NCBI RefSeq assembly: GCF_000657795.2
Contig: NZ_JHEP02000005.1
Coordinates: forward strand, 186,001-250,000
Direction: 5' to 3'
From: Bordetella pseudohinzii
GTDB taxonomy: Bacteria > Pseudomonadota > Gammaproteobacteria > Burkholderiales > Burkholderiaceae_B
Length of the DNA stretch: 64,000 nucleotides
In this document: positions 48,080 to 56,002 of the stretch, one piece after another
Position numbering within the stretch: position 1 is the stretch's first letter
How the letters are laid out: the number at the start of each line of letters is the position of its first letter
Position numbers and translations under genes: made by a program
The notes under the pieces: model-generated
Told to the model about the DNA's origin: nothing
Databases searched by the model: none
Seen by the model: only the letters and a program-made list of their open reading frames with translations

Positions 48080-49150
48080 CTAGCGCGACGCCACGACGCC
48101 GGTGCCCAGCAGATGGTCCTTGAGCATCTTGCCGTAATAGCTTTCTTCGCCGGCGTGGAAGTCGCGCGCCGCCGCTTCGACCGTGCCGGTCTGGCGCGGA
48201 TCCTTGGGCCGCTCATGGCTGTTGATGAAAGCCGCGACGTCCCAGGCCTGCTGGTCGGACAGGGAATAGGGCTTGCCCATGGGCATATTGGCCTTGATGA
48301 AGCCGGCGGCGGTGTCGATGCGCGCCATGCCGGCGCCCCAGTTATACGACTCCGGGCCCCACAGCGGAGGGAATTTCATCTGGCCCTGCGCATCGCGCGT
48401 GCCCTGGCCTTGCTCGCCATGGCAGAGCGCGCAGTTCTGCTGATAGACCGTCATCCCGCGTCCCAGGTCGTAGCCCTCCTTGGGTTTGGCGACCTTGGGG
48501 TAGAGGCCGCCGCGCAGTTTTTCGCCGGCCGGCGCGCCGTCGGCCATCCAGGCCATATAGGTGATGAGGTCGCGATAGACATCGCTGCCGGCCTCGGGCG
48601 CATGGCCCGAAGGCGAGTGCTGGGCGTTCATCGAGTACATGAAACAGCCCTGGATGCGGTCTTCCAGCGTGCTGATGCTGCCCGTCTTGGCGCGGTAGGC
48701 GGGATAGGTGCCGTAAGCGGCCCACATGGGCGCGGCATTCTCGCGGCGGCCGGCGTCCAGGTGGCAGTTGACGCAGGCCATGGCATTGCCGACGTGGTCT
48801 TTCACATAGGCGCCGGTCTGCGTGAAGATATCGCGTCCGCGCTTGACGGCTTCGCCATGCGGGCCTTTGGGCAGCGCGTCCTCGCCCGGCGGCAGGTAGT
48901 AGCCGTCGCCGCCGACCGGCATGCGCGGCGGCGTGGCCGACGCGCTCTTGGCATAGGCCTTGCGGTCGGCCTCCATCTGGGTGCGCGAGTAGGGCGGCGG
49001 GCTGTCGGCCTGGCCGACCTGGCCGCCCAACAGGCGGTAGCCATCGGTGATGAGGCCGCTTTCATGCACGCCATAGCCGGCGGCGAACAGGAGCAGGCCC
49101 AGGAGGGCGGCGCGGGCCAGGCGGCGGCCGGGCCGGGAGGAAGTCTTCAT
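48080..49150 (-). CDS. tsdA: TsdA-like thiosulfate dehydrogenase / dihaem c-type cytochrome
   Basis: A 356-residue periplasmic dihaem protein. An N-terminal hydrophobic stretch (residues 11-27) acts as a signal or anchor. Haem sites are CVNCH at 126-130 and CALCH at 240-244. Between them LEDRIQGCFMYSMN supplies Cys169, the position where TsdA uses Cys as the unusual axial ligand of the active-site haem. FPPLWGPESYNWGAGM and KANMPMG match the second TsdA domain. TsdA oxidises thiosulfate to tetrathionate (or the reverse). It starts 17 bases after the dihaem cytochrome stop behind CGGAG. I am sure of the dihaem cytochrome c call and moderately sure of the substrate. Confidence 0.75.
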   Translation of the reverse strand: MKTSSRPGRRLARAALLGLLLFAAGYGVHESGLITDGYRLLGGQVGQADSPPPYSRTQMEADRKAYAKSASATPPRMPVGGDGYYLPPGEDALPKGPHGEAVKRGRDIFTQTGAYVKDHVGNAMACVNCHLDAGRRENAAPMWAAYGTYPAYRAKTGSISTLEDRIQGCFMYSMNAQHSPSGHAPEAGSDVYRDLITYMAWMADGAPAGEKLRGGLYPKVAKPKEGYDLGRGMTVYQQNCALCHGEQGQGTRDAQGQMKFPPLWGPESYNWGAGMARIDTAAGFIKANMPMGKPYSLSDQQAWDVAAFINSHERPKDPRQTGTVEAAARDFHAGEESYYGKMLKDHLLGTGVVASR

Positions 49151-49167
49151 GGCGGTTCTCCGGGGAG

Positions 49168-49926
49168 TCAGGGGCGCAGCGAGCCGAAGTATTGAGCGGC
49201 CGCGCGCATGTCGTCGTCGCTCATGCGCGCGGCGATGTCGTCCATCAAGGATTGCGGCGAGTTGCGCCGCTGTCCGCCCTTCCAGGCGGCCAGCTGGCTG
49301 AGGAGGTATTCGGCTTGCTGGCCGGCCAGGCGCGGGAACTCGCTGCCCACGCCTTCGCCGTTCTGCCCGTGGCAGGTGGCGCAGGCGGGGATGTCGCGTT
49401 TCCAATCGCCATAGTGGTTGAGCGTCTCGCCGCGCGCCCGCGAAGCGCCCAGATCCATGGCCGCGCCGGGCAGGGGGGGCAGGCTGGCGTAATAGCGCGC
49501 CACGGTCTCGATATCCGCATCGCTCAATTGGCGCGCGATATAGCGCATGGATTCGTTGGCGCGGGTGCCGGCGGCGAAGTCGCGCAGCTGCTTGGCCAGG
49601 TACTCGGCCGGCAGCCCCGCCAGGCGGGGCGTCTGCGCCGCGCCTTCGCCGCGCGCGCCATGGCAGGAGGCGCAGCTCCACAGCGACGCATTGCCGCGGC
49701 TGACCAGCAGCGGGGCATTGGCATCGGCCGGCGCCTGGGCCGGGGCGCTCGCGGCCAGGCCGCCGGTGTCGCCGCGGCGGACCGGCGCCAGATCGTCCAG
49801 ATAGCTCAGGGCGCCCCAGATGGCCAGGGCGATGAAGATCGCCAGCACGAAGAGCGGAATGGGCCGGGATTGTTCCCAGGGGTCGAAAGCGGGGTCGATG
49901 TCCTCGACGCGCCGGGAGGTCTTCAT
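49168..49926 (-). CDS. Membrane-anchored dihaem cytochrome c4-like protein
   Basis: A 252-residue protein with one N-terminal membrane helix (residues 23-42, IPLFVLAIFIALAIWGALSY) and two cytochrome c domains, each with CxxCH (CASCH near residue 82, CATCH near 182). Conserved QTPRLAGLPAEYLAKQL and EFPRLAGQQAEYLLSQL segments are the cytochrome c4 pattern. It overlaps ccoO by 4 bases. In a canonical ccoNOQP operon this position holds the dihaem CcoP. Here it may take CcoP's role or act like TsdB, which accepts electrons from TsdA. Either reading is inference. Confidence 0.85.
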   Translation of the reverse strand: MKTSRRVEDIDPAFDPWEQSRPIPLFVLAIFIALAIWGALSYLDDLAPVRRGDTGGLAASAPAQAPADANAPLLVSRGNASLWSCASCHGARGEGAAQTPRLAGLPAEYLAKQLRDFAAGTRANESMRYIARQLSDADIETVARYYASLPPLPGAAMDLGASRARGETLNHYGDWKRDIPACATCHGQNGEGVGSEFPRLAGQQAEYLLSQLAAWKGGQRRNSPQSLMDDIAARMSDDDMRAAAQYFGSLRP

Positions 49927-50564
49927 GGCTGTTCCTTTTTCAGGGCGCGAGGGTCATAGCCCTGGTCCCGCATGGCGGCTTCCTTGTCGCTCACGGCATA
50001 GCCGCGGTTCAGGCTCAACAAGTACGCCGTCAGGTCCAGCGCTTCCTGGCGCGCGACGATTACGCCGCCGTCGGCCGGGCGCAGGGCCGGCGGCAGCTTG
50101 ACGACCACGTCGCCGGCGGCGGCCTGGGCCTTCTTCTCGAACAGATAGGGATAGGAGGGCATGATGCTCCAGTCGAAGATGGCCCTGGGCTGGTAGAGAT
50201 GCGTCAGGTGCCAATCGCGGCTGGGCAGCCGCGCGCCCACGTTCAGCAGGTCGGGGCCGGTGCGCATGGTGCCCAGCAGATGCGGCGCGTCGTGGGCGTA
50301 GTCGCCGGGCGTGGAGGCGCGCCCCCAGCCGCGGGCCAGGTCGGATAGCGTCTGGCCGCTGGAGCGCGGTTGCTGGCTATGGCAGTAGACACAGCCGTTG
50401 GCGATGTATTGCGAGCGGCCGCGCAGTTGTTCGACGGTGTAGTTCTGCAGGCCTTCGGGCGCCGCGGCCTGGCGCACCTGCCAGGCCGGCAGGATCACCA
50501 GGAACACGGTCGCGAAGGCGAGGACGGCAACGGCGCCGACCAGGAGAGAGGTCACTCGATTCAT
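49923..50564 (-). CDS. ccoO: cbb3-type cytochrome c oxidase subunit II (monohaem)
   Basis: A 213-residue membrane-anchored cytochrome c. One N-terminal helix (SLLVGAVAVLAFATVFLVILPAW) precedes a single haem motif CVYCH near residue 58. The NYTVEQLRGRSQYIANGCVYCHSQ segment and RTGPDLLNVGARLPSRDWHLTHLYQPR are hallmark CcoO/FixO sequences. The start ATG overlaps the ccoN stop and the stop overlaps the c4-like gene start, so the three are translationally coupled. It passes electrons to the CcoN haem centres. Confidence 0.92.
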   Translation of the reverse strand: MNRVTSLLVGAVAVLAFATVFLVILPAWQVRQAAAPEGLQNYTVEQLRGRSQYIANGCVYCHSQQPRSSGQTLSDLARGWGRASTPGDYAHDAPHLLGTMRTGPDLLNVGARLPSRDWHLTHLYQPRAIFDWSIMPSYPYLFEKKAQAAAGDVVVKLPPALRPADGGVIVARQEALDLTAYLLSLNRGYAVSDKEAAMRDQGYDPRALKKEQP

Positions 50565-52108
50565 GCGGCACCTTGTCGCTTGGCACAGAACAGGGCGATG
50601 ACATGGGCGCCGAAGATCAGGTGGCCCAGCGTCATCAGCCCGCCGCCCAGGGAGCGGCCTTCCAGGTAGGGGCGGATATCGCGCGTGATATCGGCGAAGC
50701 TCGTCGTGGCGTCGAGCAAGGCAATACCCTGCAGCCAGCCGCCGATGGACAGCGACAGGAAGTAGATGGCAAAGCCCGCGACCGTCAGCCAGTAATGCGC
50801 GGCGATCATCCGCGGCCAGGGCCAGCGCTTGCCGGTCAGGTGCGGCAGCATGTAGTAGAAAGCGCCGAACATGACGACCGACACGAAGGCATAGGCGCCC
50901 AGGTGGGCGTGGCCCACCGTGTAGTGGGTGAAGTGGGTGATCGAATTCACCGCGCGCACGGCCTCGAGCGAACCCTGGAAGGAGGCGGCCGTATACATCA
51001 GCGCCCCGGTCCACACAAAGCGCAGCGCCATGGATTGCTTGAAGGCCCAGAGATTCTGCGCCACGGTGACGTGCTGGTTGACCGCCACGGCGATCACGGG
51101 GATGAACATCATCACGCTATGCACCACGGACAGCGTCACCACCCAGGTCGGCACCGGGCCGCCGATCAGGTGGTGGATGCCGACCTGGCTGTAGAACAGC
51201 GCCAGGCCCCAGAAGCCCAGCAGCGACACGCTGTAGGAATAGATGGGCTTGCCGATGATTTTCGGGATGAGGTAGTAGGCCGTGCCCACCCCCAGCGGCG
51301 TGAGCCACAGGCCCAGCACGTTGTGCGCGAACCACCAGTTCACCGTCGCTTGCTGCACGCCCAGGTGCAGGCCCGGGATGTTGGCGATGAAGAACAGGAT
51401 GGGAAACCAGGCCATGCCGGCCAGGTAGTACCAGCCAGTCACATAGATGTGATGCACCTCGCGCCGGCGCGCCGTGGCCAGCGCAGGCCAGGCCAGGAAC
51501 AGGCCGCCCAGGGCCAGCACGATGTCGATCTGCCACGGGATCTCCAGCCATTCCAGGCCGTCGTTCCATCCCGCGCCGATGGCGATGGCGCCAGCGGCCA
51601 CGCCCAGCGACCAGATGGCGCCGCCCGCCATGGCCATGCCCGGGCGGCGCAGCGGTGTATGGAACATGCGCGGCAGGATCCACAGCGCCACCGCGAAGCC
51701 GGCCACCGAAAGCCAGCCATAGGCCACGAGGTTGAGGTGGATGGTGCGCGAGCGGCCGAAGGTGGTGAAGGGCAGGCCGGCCAGCCAGTCCGGCAGATGC
51801 AGCTTCAGCGAAGCCAGCATGCCGAATAGCGAGCCCACGATCAGAAAGCCGGTGGCGGCCAGGGTCAGGATCTGCACCACCTTGCGCCCGGGCCGGTCCA
51901 CGTCGGCGCGCTGGGCGTCGTAGCGGTGCGCCTCGGCGCCGGAGGAGGGGTCGTCGAGATGGCCGGACTCGCCCTCCAGGAAGATGCTGGACGCTTCGGT
52001 CTTGCCAGCGCCGATCTGGCGGTTGGCGATGGCCCAGATCAGCACGCCGAGCGCGGCGAGCGACACGATGAAACTGAGCGCCAGGAGCAGGACAAGCGTG
52101 GTGTTCAT
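50561..52108 (-). CDS. ccoN: cbb3-type oxidase catalytic subunit with a CcoS-like N-terminal extension
   Basis: A 515-residue inner-membrane haem-copper oxidase subunit. Residues 1-60 form one helix followed by LIWAIANRQIGAG...SIFLEGE, which resembles CcoS (helix, WAVxxGQFDDL, acidic tail), a cbb3 assembly factor. The COX1 core begins near residue 75 and has HLNLVAYGWL (low-spin haem His124), AHNVLGLWLTPLG and HHLIGG (CuB ligands), and HYTVGHAHLGAYAF (haem ligands). Twelve hydrophobic helices are visible. It heads the operon; GGAG precedes the ATG. Sequence is divergent from typical CcoN, and the operon lacks CcoP and CcoQ. Confidence 0.85.
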   Translation of the reverse strand: MNTTLVLLLALSFIVSLAALGVLIWAIANRQIGAGKTEASSIFLEGESGHLDDPSSGAEAHRYDAQRADVDRPGRKVVQILTLAATGFLIVGSLFGMLASLKLHLPDWLAGLPFTTFGRSRTIHLNLVAYGWLSVAGFAVALWILPRMFHTPLRRPGMAMAGGAIWSLGVAAGAIAIGAGWNDGLEWLEIPWQIDIVLALGGLFLAWPALATARRREVHHIYVTGWYYLAGMAWFPILFFIANIPGLHLGVQQATVNWWFAHNVLGLWLTPLGVGTAYYLIPKIIGKPIYSYSVSLLGFWGLALFYSQVGIHHLIGGPVPTWVVTLSVVHSVMMFIPVIAVAVNQHVTVAQNLWAFKQSMALRFVWTGALMYTAASFQGSLEAVRAVNSITHFTHYTVGHAHLGAYAFVSVVMFGAFYYMLPHLTGKRWPWPRMIAAHYWLTVAGFAIYFLSLSIGGWLQGIALLDATTSFADITRDIRPYLEGRSLGGGLMTLGHLIFGAHVIALFCAKRQGAA

Positions 52109-52132
52109 GGCTGCTCCGGGCGCGTGGCGGGT

Positions 52133-52152
52133 TTCGTCCCGGGCGGGACGAA
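52133..52152. promoter_or_regulatory. 20-bp palindrome in the ccoN leader
   Basis: TTCGTCCCG-GG-CGGGACGAA is perfectly symmetric, starting 25 bases before the ccoN ATG. It could be an operator or a hairpin close to the ribosome site. No pattern I know fixes the binding protein. Confidence 0.5.
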
Positions 52153-52231
52153 CAAAGTTGACAGGCGCATATTCCCTCCGCCCCGGATGTTGGAGATGGT
52201 TGTCGAGGCGAGGCAAAGATAGCCAGGGAGA

Positions 52232-52248
52232 ATTAAGGCGGGATTAAC
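52232..52248 (-). promoter_or_regulatory. PmrA/QseB-type box in the ccoN / two-component divergent region
   Basis: On the minus strand GTTAAT-CCCGC-CTTAAT matches the PmrA/QseB consensus (C/T)TTAAT-N5-(C/T)TTAAT with one mismatch at the first base; half sites step by 11 bp. It lies 124 bases before ccoN and 115 bases before the response regulator of the same family. Confidence 0.6.
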
Positions 52249-52264
52249 AGCCAGGCCTGGGGCG

Positions 52265-52289
52265 CCCTATGTTGTACGACAACATAGGG
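52265..52289. promoter_or_regulatory. 25-bp perfect palindrome with the GntR/FCD operator core
   Basis: CCCTATGTTGT-ACG-ACAACATAGGG has 11-bp perfect arms. The core TTGTACGACAA fits the GntR (FadR/FCD) pattern TNGTNNNACNA. It lies 74 bases before the response regulator start at the edge of an AT-rich stretch (52290-52362), probably the promoter region. No GntR gene is in the window. Confidence 0.55.
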
Positions 52290-52362
52290 TAAACCCAATG
52301 TATTAATATCTATAGGTAATAAATTTATTATCAAAAATAATTTAGCAAGAAAGGCGAAGAAA

Positions 52363-53022
52363 ATGCGCATCCTGTTGGTGGAGGACGACGTCCTCGTCGC
52401 ACAAGGCATACAGGCGGGACTGGGCCTGCAGGATTTCGTCGTCGACGCCGTGGGGTCGGCCGACCAGGCGGACGCGGCCTTGATGACTTCGTCTTTCGAC
52501 GCCTGCCTGCTGGACCTGGGCCTGCCCGACCACGACGGCATGACGCTGCTGGCGCGGTTGCGGGCGCGCCAGCAAGACCTGCCGGTGCTGATCCTCAGCG
52601 CCCGCGAGGCCACGGTCCATCGCGTGCGCGCCTTGCAGGCCGGCGCCGACGATTATGTGCTCAAGCCCTTCGACCTCGATGAACTGGGCGCGCGCCTGCA
52701 TGCGGTCATCCGGCGCGCCGCCGGCTATAGCCGCGATTGCATCCGCCATGGGCCGCTGGAGGTCTGTCTGTCCACCGGCCGGGTGCTGCTCGGTGGCCAG
52801 GAGGTGATCCTGGCGCGGCGCGAGCTGGGCCTGCTGCGCGTGCTGCTGCAGCGTCCGCAGAGCATCCTCACCGCCGATCAGTTGCGCGATGGGCTCTATG
52901 GCTATGCCGACAACGTCGAGAGCAATGCGCTCAACGTCCACATCCACAAACTGCGCCGCAAGCTCGGCGCCGGCATCATCCAGACCGTGCGCGGCCTGGG
53001 CTACCGCCTGGGTGAACCATGA
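52363..53022 (+). CDS. OmpR-family response regulator, QseB/PmrA-like
   Basis: A 219-residue regulator. The receiver domain has EDD, the phospho-acceptor Asp in CLLDLGLPDHDG, the Ser in LILSAR and VLKPFDLDEL. The winged helix covers residues 125-215 (LARRELGLLRVLL, VESNALNVHIHKLRRKL, RGLGYRLGE), the pattern of the QseB/PmrA/TctD group. Its stop overlaps the kinase start by 4 bases. Being divergent from the oxidase operon, and with a PmrA/QseB-type box between, it is the prime candidate regulator of that operon and of itself. Confidence 0.92.
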   Translation: MRILLVEDDVLVAQGIQAGLGLQDFVVDAVGSADQADAALMTSSFDACLLDLGLPDHDGMTLLARLRARQQDLPVLILSAREATVHRVRALQAGADDYVLKPFDLDELGARLHAVIRRAAGYSRDCIRHGPLEVCLSTGRVLLGGQEVILARRELGLLRVLLQRPQSILTADQLRDGLYGYADNVESNALNVHIHKLRRKLGAGIIQTVRGLGYRLGEP

Positions 53023-54335
53023 GCCTGCGCGGCCGGCTGCTCCTGCTCCTGGGCCTGTCCTGGCTGCTGCTGGGCGGCGGCATGACGCTCTGGATGTATG
53101 AGCGCGCCAGTTCGCAGATGGACAGCGCGCTGGATTCGCGCCTGGCCGCTTCGGCCGGCATGGTGGGCCGGCTGCTGTCGCAACTGCCCTTGCCCGAGGC
53201 CGCTCCGGCTCAGGGCGGGGCCGCCCCGCTGGACGTGCTGGCCCGCGACGGCGTGGCTTGCGAGGTCAGCGAATGGCGCGCCGAAGTGCTCGCGCGCACG
53301 GTGGCGCGCACCCCAGGCAGCCCCAGGCTGCGTTCCGCCGACAACGGTTTCGGCTACCTGGAGCAAAAGGGCGTGGTCTGGCGCACCTATGTGCTGGAGC
53401 AGGGCGACCTGCGCATCGCCACGGCCGACCGCATGGATTTGCGCGATGGCCTGCGCCGCGAAGTCGCCCTGGCCGCCATCCTGCCTTTCGGCGTTTGCCT
53501 GTTGGCCGGATTGCTGTTGCTTTGGCTGGGCATAGGCCGGGGGCTGGCGCCGCTGGAGCGCCTGCGCCGCGCCTTGACCGCCGAGGTGCCGCTGGAGCGG
53601 ATCGATCTGCCGGGCACGCCGGTGCCGCGCGAGCTGCGCCCTTTTACGCAGACCATCTCCGGCCTGTTGCGGCGCATGCGCGAGGCCTTGTCGCGCGAGC
53701 GGCGCTTCGCCGACAACGCCGCGCACGAGATGCGCACGCCCTTGACGGTGGTGTCCACCCATCTTCAGGTGCTGGACCGCCTGACCCCGCCCGAAGACGC
53801 GCGCCGCGCGTCGCTGGGCAGCGCCTTGCAGGGCGCCGACCGGCTGCGCCGCCTCATCGACCAGCTGCTCGGCCTGGCGCGCGTGGCGCATGCGCCCGCG
53901 CCGGGCGAATGCGCCGAGCTGGCCGCCGCGACCCGGCAGGCGCTCGAGGGTCTGGCGCCGGAGCGTCTGGAGCTGGACCTGCCCGAGGCGCCTGTCCATG
54001 TCGCCATGCCGGCCCCGCTGCTGGCCAGCGCCTTGCGCAACCTGGTGGACAACGCGCTGAAGTACTCGCCCGCCGACCGGCCGGTGCGCATCGCGGCCGC
54101 CGTGAGCGGCGGCGCCATCGATGTGCGCGTGCGCGACCATGGGCCGGGCCTGTCGGCCGAGGCCCTGGACATGGCGCAGGAGCCCTTCTGGCGCGGCGAC
54201 CGGCAGGTCGAGGGCAGCGGCCTGGGCCTGGCCATCGTGGCGGCCATCGCGCAGCGCTTCCATGGCCGGCTGGAACTGATCAATGCGGCGGGCGGCGGGC
54301 TGGAGTGCCGGCTGGCCCTGCCGCGGGCGGGCTGA
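53019..54335 (+). CDS. Sensor histidine kinase, QseC/PmrB-like
   Basis: A 438-residue inner-membrane kinase. TM1 is at residues 4-24, the periplasmic loop at about 27-148, TM2 at about 150-172 (LPFGVCLLAGLLLLWLGIG), followed by a HAMP-like linker. The H-box is FADNAAHEMRTPLTVVSTHL; the N-box LRNLVDNALKYSP, G1 DHGPGLS and G2 GSGLGLAIV are intact. It is translationally coupled to the regulator. The signal is unknown. The periplasmic loop holds one Cys (VACEV), and its proximity to a TsdA/oxidase operon makes redox, oxygen or sulfur compounds possible cues. Confidence 0.92.
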   Translation: MSLRGRLLLLLGLSWLLLGGGMTLWMYERASSQMDSALDSRLAASAGMVGRLLSQLPLPEAAPAQGGAAPLDVLARDGVACEVSEWRAEVLARTVARTPGSPRLRSADNGFGYLEQKGVVWRTYVLEQGDLRIATADRMDLRDGLRREVALAAILPFGVCLLAGLLLLWLGIGRGLAPLERLRRALTAEVPLERIDLPGTPVPRELRPFTQTISGLLRRMREALSRERRFADNAAHEMRTPLTVVSTHLQVLDRLTPPEDARRASLGSALQGADRLRRLIDQLLGLARVAHAPAPGECAELAAATRQALEGLAPERLELDLPEAPVHVAMPAPLLASALRNLVDNALKYSPADRPVRIAAAVSGGAIDVRVRDHGPGLSAEALDMAQEPFWRGDRQVEGSGLGLAIVAAIAQRFHGRLELINAAGGGLECRLALPRAG

Positions 54336-54412
54336 GCGCGGCTTGACCGCGATAAACCGCGCGCGGCGGCGCCTGGGCGATAATCAGGCGGCCCGCCGCC
54401 GATCCGTCAGCC

Positions 54413-55369
54413 ATGGAACTCCGCCAGCTCCGCTATTTCATCCGCATTGTCGAATTGGGTTCGATGAGCCGCGCGGCCATTGAGCTCGATATGGTGCAGT
54501 CCGCGCTCAGCCAGCAGATCAGCCGGCTGGAAGGGGAGCTGGGTACGCGCCTGCTCAAGCGCAACCCGCGCGGCGTCGAGCCCACCGAGGCGGGCACGGC
54601 GTTTTTCCGCGAGGCCAAGCTGACCTTGCGGCATGCGGAGCAGGCCATCCGCAGCGCGCAGCAGCCGCGCCTGACGGGCTCGGTCAGCATCGGGCTGCCG
54701 GCCACCACCGAAGCCATGCTCGGCCTGCCGCTGGTCTCGGCGCTGCTCGCCCGCTATCCGGATGTGCGCCTGCACATGGTGGGCGGCATGTCCGGCACGC
54801 TGGCCGATATGCTCAATGCGCGCGAGCTCGACATAGCCATCCTGTTCGATCAGCGCGGCCGTCACAATATGTTCGCCGGCCGCGACTGGACAGTGCGGCC
54901 GCTGTTTGAAGAAGAGCTGTTTCTGATCCGGGCGCGGCGCCGGCATGCCCGGCCCCTGCCGGAAGCGGCCAGCCTGGCCGAACTGGCCGACGAGCCGCTC
55001 ATCCTGCCCACGGTGGGCCATGGCTTGCGCTCGGTGCTGGATGCGGCCTTCGCGCGCGCCCAGGTCCAGCCGCGCATCGCGCTGGATGTCGATTCCCTGC
55101 CCATGACGATGGCCGCGCTGGCCGCCGGCCTGGGGGCGGTCATCCAGCCCTGGGCCGTCATGGGCAGCGTCAAGGACGCCCGCCAGCGTTTCGAGTGGAC
55201 ACGGGTCAATGACAAGGATGCGCTCAGGATCAATCTGCTGTGCAGCCTCAATGAAGAGCAGCTGTCGCCGGCGGCCCTGGCGGTGCGCTCGGCGATGACC
55301 GCGTGCATACGGCAGTTGATCGGCGACGGCATATGGCAGGGCACCCGCCTCATCCATCACGAAAACTGA
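54413..55369 (+). CDS. LysR-family transcriptional regulator
   Basis: A 318-residue LysR regulator of the NAC/CynR-like group. The N-terminal helix-turn-helix begins MELRQLRYFIRIVELGSMSRAA and continues to VQSALSQQISRLEGELGTRLLKR. The effector domain runs from about residue 90. It lies on the same strand 87 bases before the cupin gene and probably controls the catabolic set that follows. The effector is unknown. Confidence 0.92.
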   Translation: MELRQLRYFIRIVELGSMSRAAIELDMVQSALSQQISRLEGELGTRLLKRNPRGVEPTEAGTAFFREAKLTLRHAEQAIRSAQQPRLTGSVSIGLPATTEAMLGLPLVSALLARYPDVRLHMVGGMSGTLADMLNARELDIAILFDQRGRHNMFAGRDWTVRPLFEEELFLIRARRRHARPLPEAASLAELADEPLILPTVGHGLRSVLDAAFARAQVQPRIALDVDSLPMTMAALAAGLGAVIQPWAVMGSVKDARQRFEWTRVNDKDALRINLLCSLNEEQLSPAALAVRSAMTACIRQLIGDGIWQGTRLIHHEN

Positions 55370-55456
55370 TGGCGCCATTCCCGAACCCGGGTATATAGCG
55401 TCCCGGCCGCTCCCTACACTGCCCGCTTGATCATCAACGCCGCAGAGAAGGGAATC

Positions 55457-55966
55457 GTGGAGCAAATCAAACCGTATGCCGGGCCGCGGGAAAAGCACAT
55501 GCTGCCGGAGCTTTTCGTGCCCGATGTGCTGTCGGTCGATGACGACAGGCTGTGGGTGCCGAATGGCCCGAACCGCTGGTCCCGGCCGCTGTGCCTGAAT
55601 CTGTCGCAAGGCTATTGGGTGCACCTGACCCGGTTCAGGGGGCGGGGCTTTCTGTCGCGCCACAGGCATCCGGCGCCGGTGCATGCCTATGTCATCAAGG
55701 GGTCGTGGCGTTATCTCGAAAGAGACTGGGTCGCGCGCGCCGGTTCCTACCTCTACGAGACGCCGGGCGACATTCACACCCTGGTCGTGGACGAGGACCA
55801 GGACGAAATGATCACCCTGTTCCAGAACCACGGCGCCATCACCTACTACCGCGAGGACGGCGGCATAGAGAAAGTGGTGGACGCCTTTTACTACGCCAAT
55901 CTGGCCGAAGCGCATTTCGAGCAAGTCGGCCTGGGCCGGGATTTCGTCAAGCACTTCATCCGCTAG
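55457..55966 (+). CDS. Cupin protein of the 2,4'-dihydroxyacetophenone dioxygenase family
   Basis: A 169-residue single-cupin protein. The metal-binding motif is visible as SRHRHPAPVHAYVIKGSWRYLE (His residues and the conserved Gly), followed by the second motif PGDIHTLVVDED. The set HxH...E/H and a later His are the ligands expected for Fe(II). 2,4'-dihydroxyacetophenone dioxygenase and ChrR-like cupins share this layout. The start is a GTG at 55457 chosen for the AAGGGA site; an in-frame TTG at 55427 is less likely. The neighbours (Bug, SDR) suit an aromatic or ketone pathway. Confidence 0.75.
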   Translation: MEQIKPYAGPREKHMLPELFVPDVLSVDDDRLWVPNGPNRWSRPLCLNLSQGYWVHLTRFRGRGFLSRHRHPAPVHAYVIKGSWRYLERDWVARAGSYLYETPGDIHTLVVDEDQDEMITLFQNHGAITYYREDGGIEKVVDAFYYANLAEAHFEQVGLGRDFVKHFIR

Positions 55967-56002
55967 CTGGGCGGCGCCACAAGAAAAAAACCGGAGACAA
56001 CA

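Noticed and set aside
49168-49926. Calling the dihaem cytochrome CcoP
   Set aside because: Its repeated PRLAG...EYL pattern is cytochrome c4-like and it has one N-terminal helix; the CcoP-specific segments were not seen.
52109-52362. FNR/ANR box (TTGAT-N4-ATCAA) upstream of the oxidase
   Set aside because: I looked for it as expected for a cbb3 oxidase and found no convincing match on either strand.
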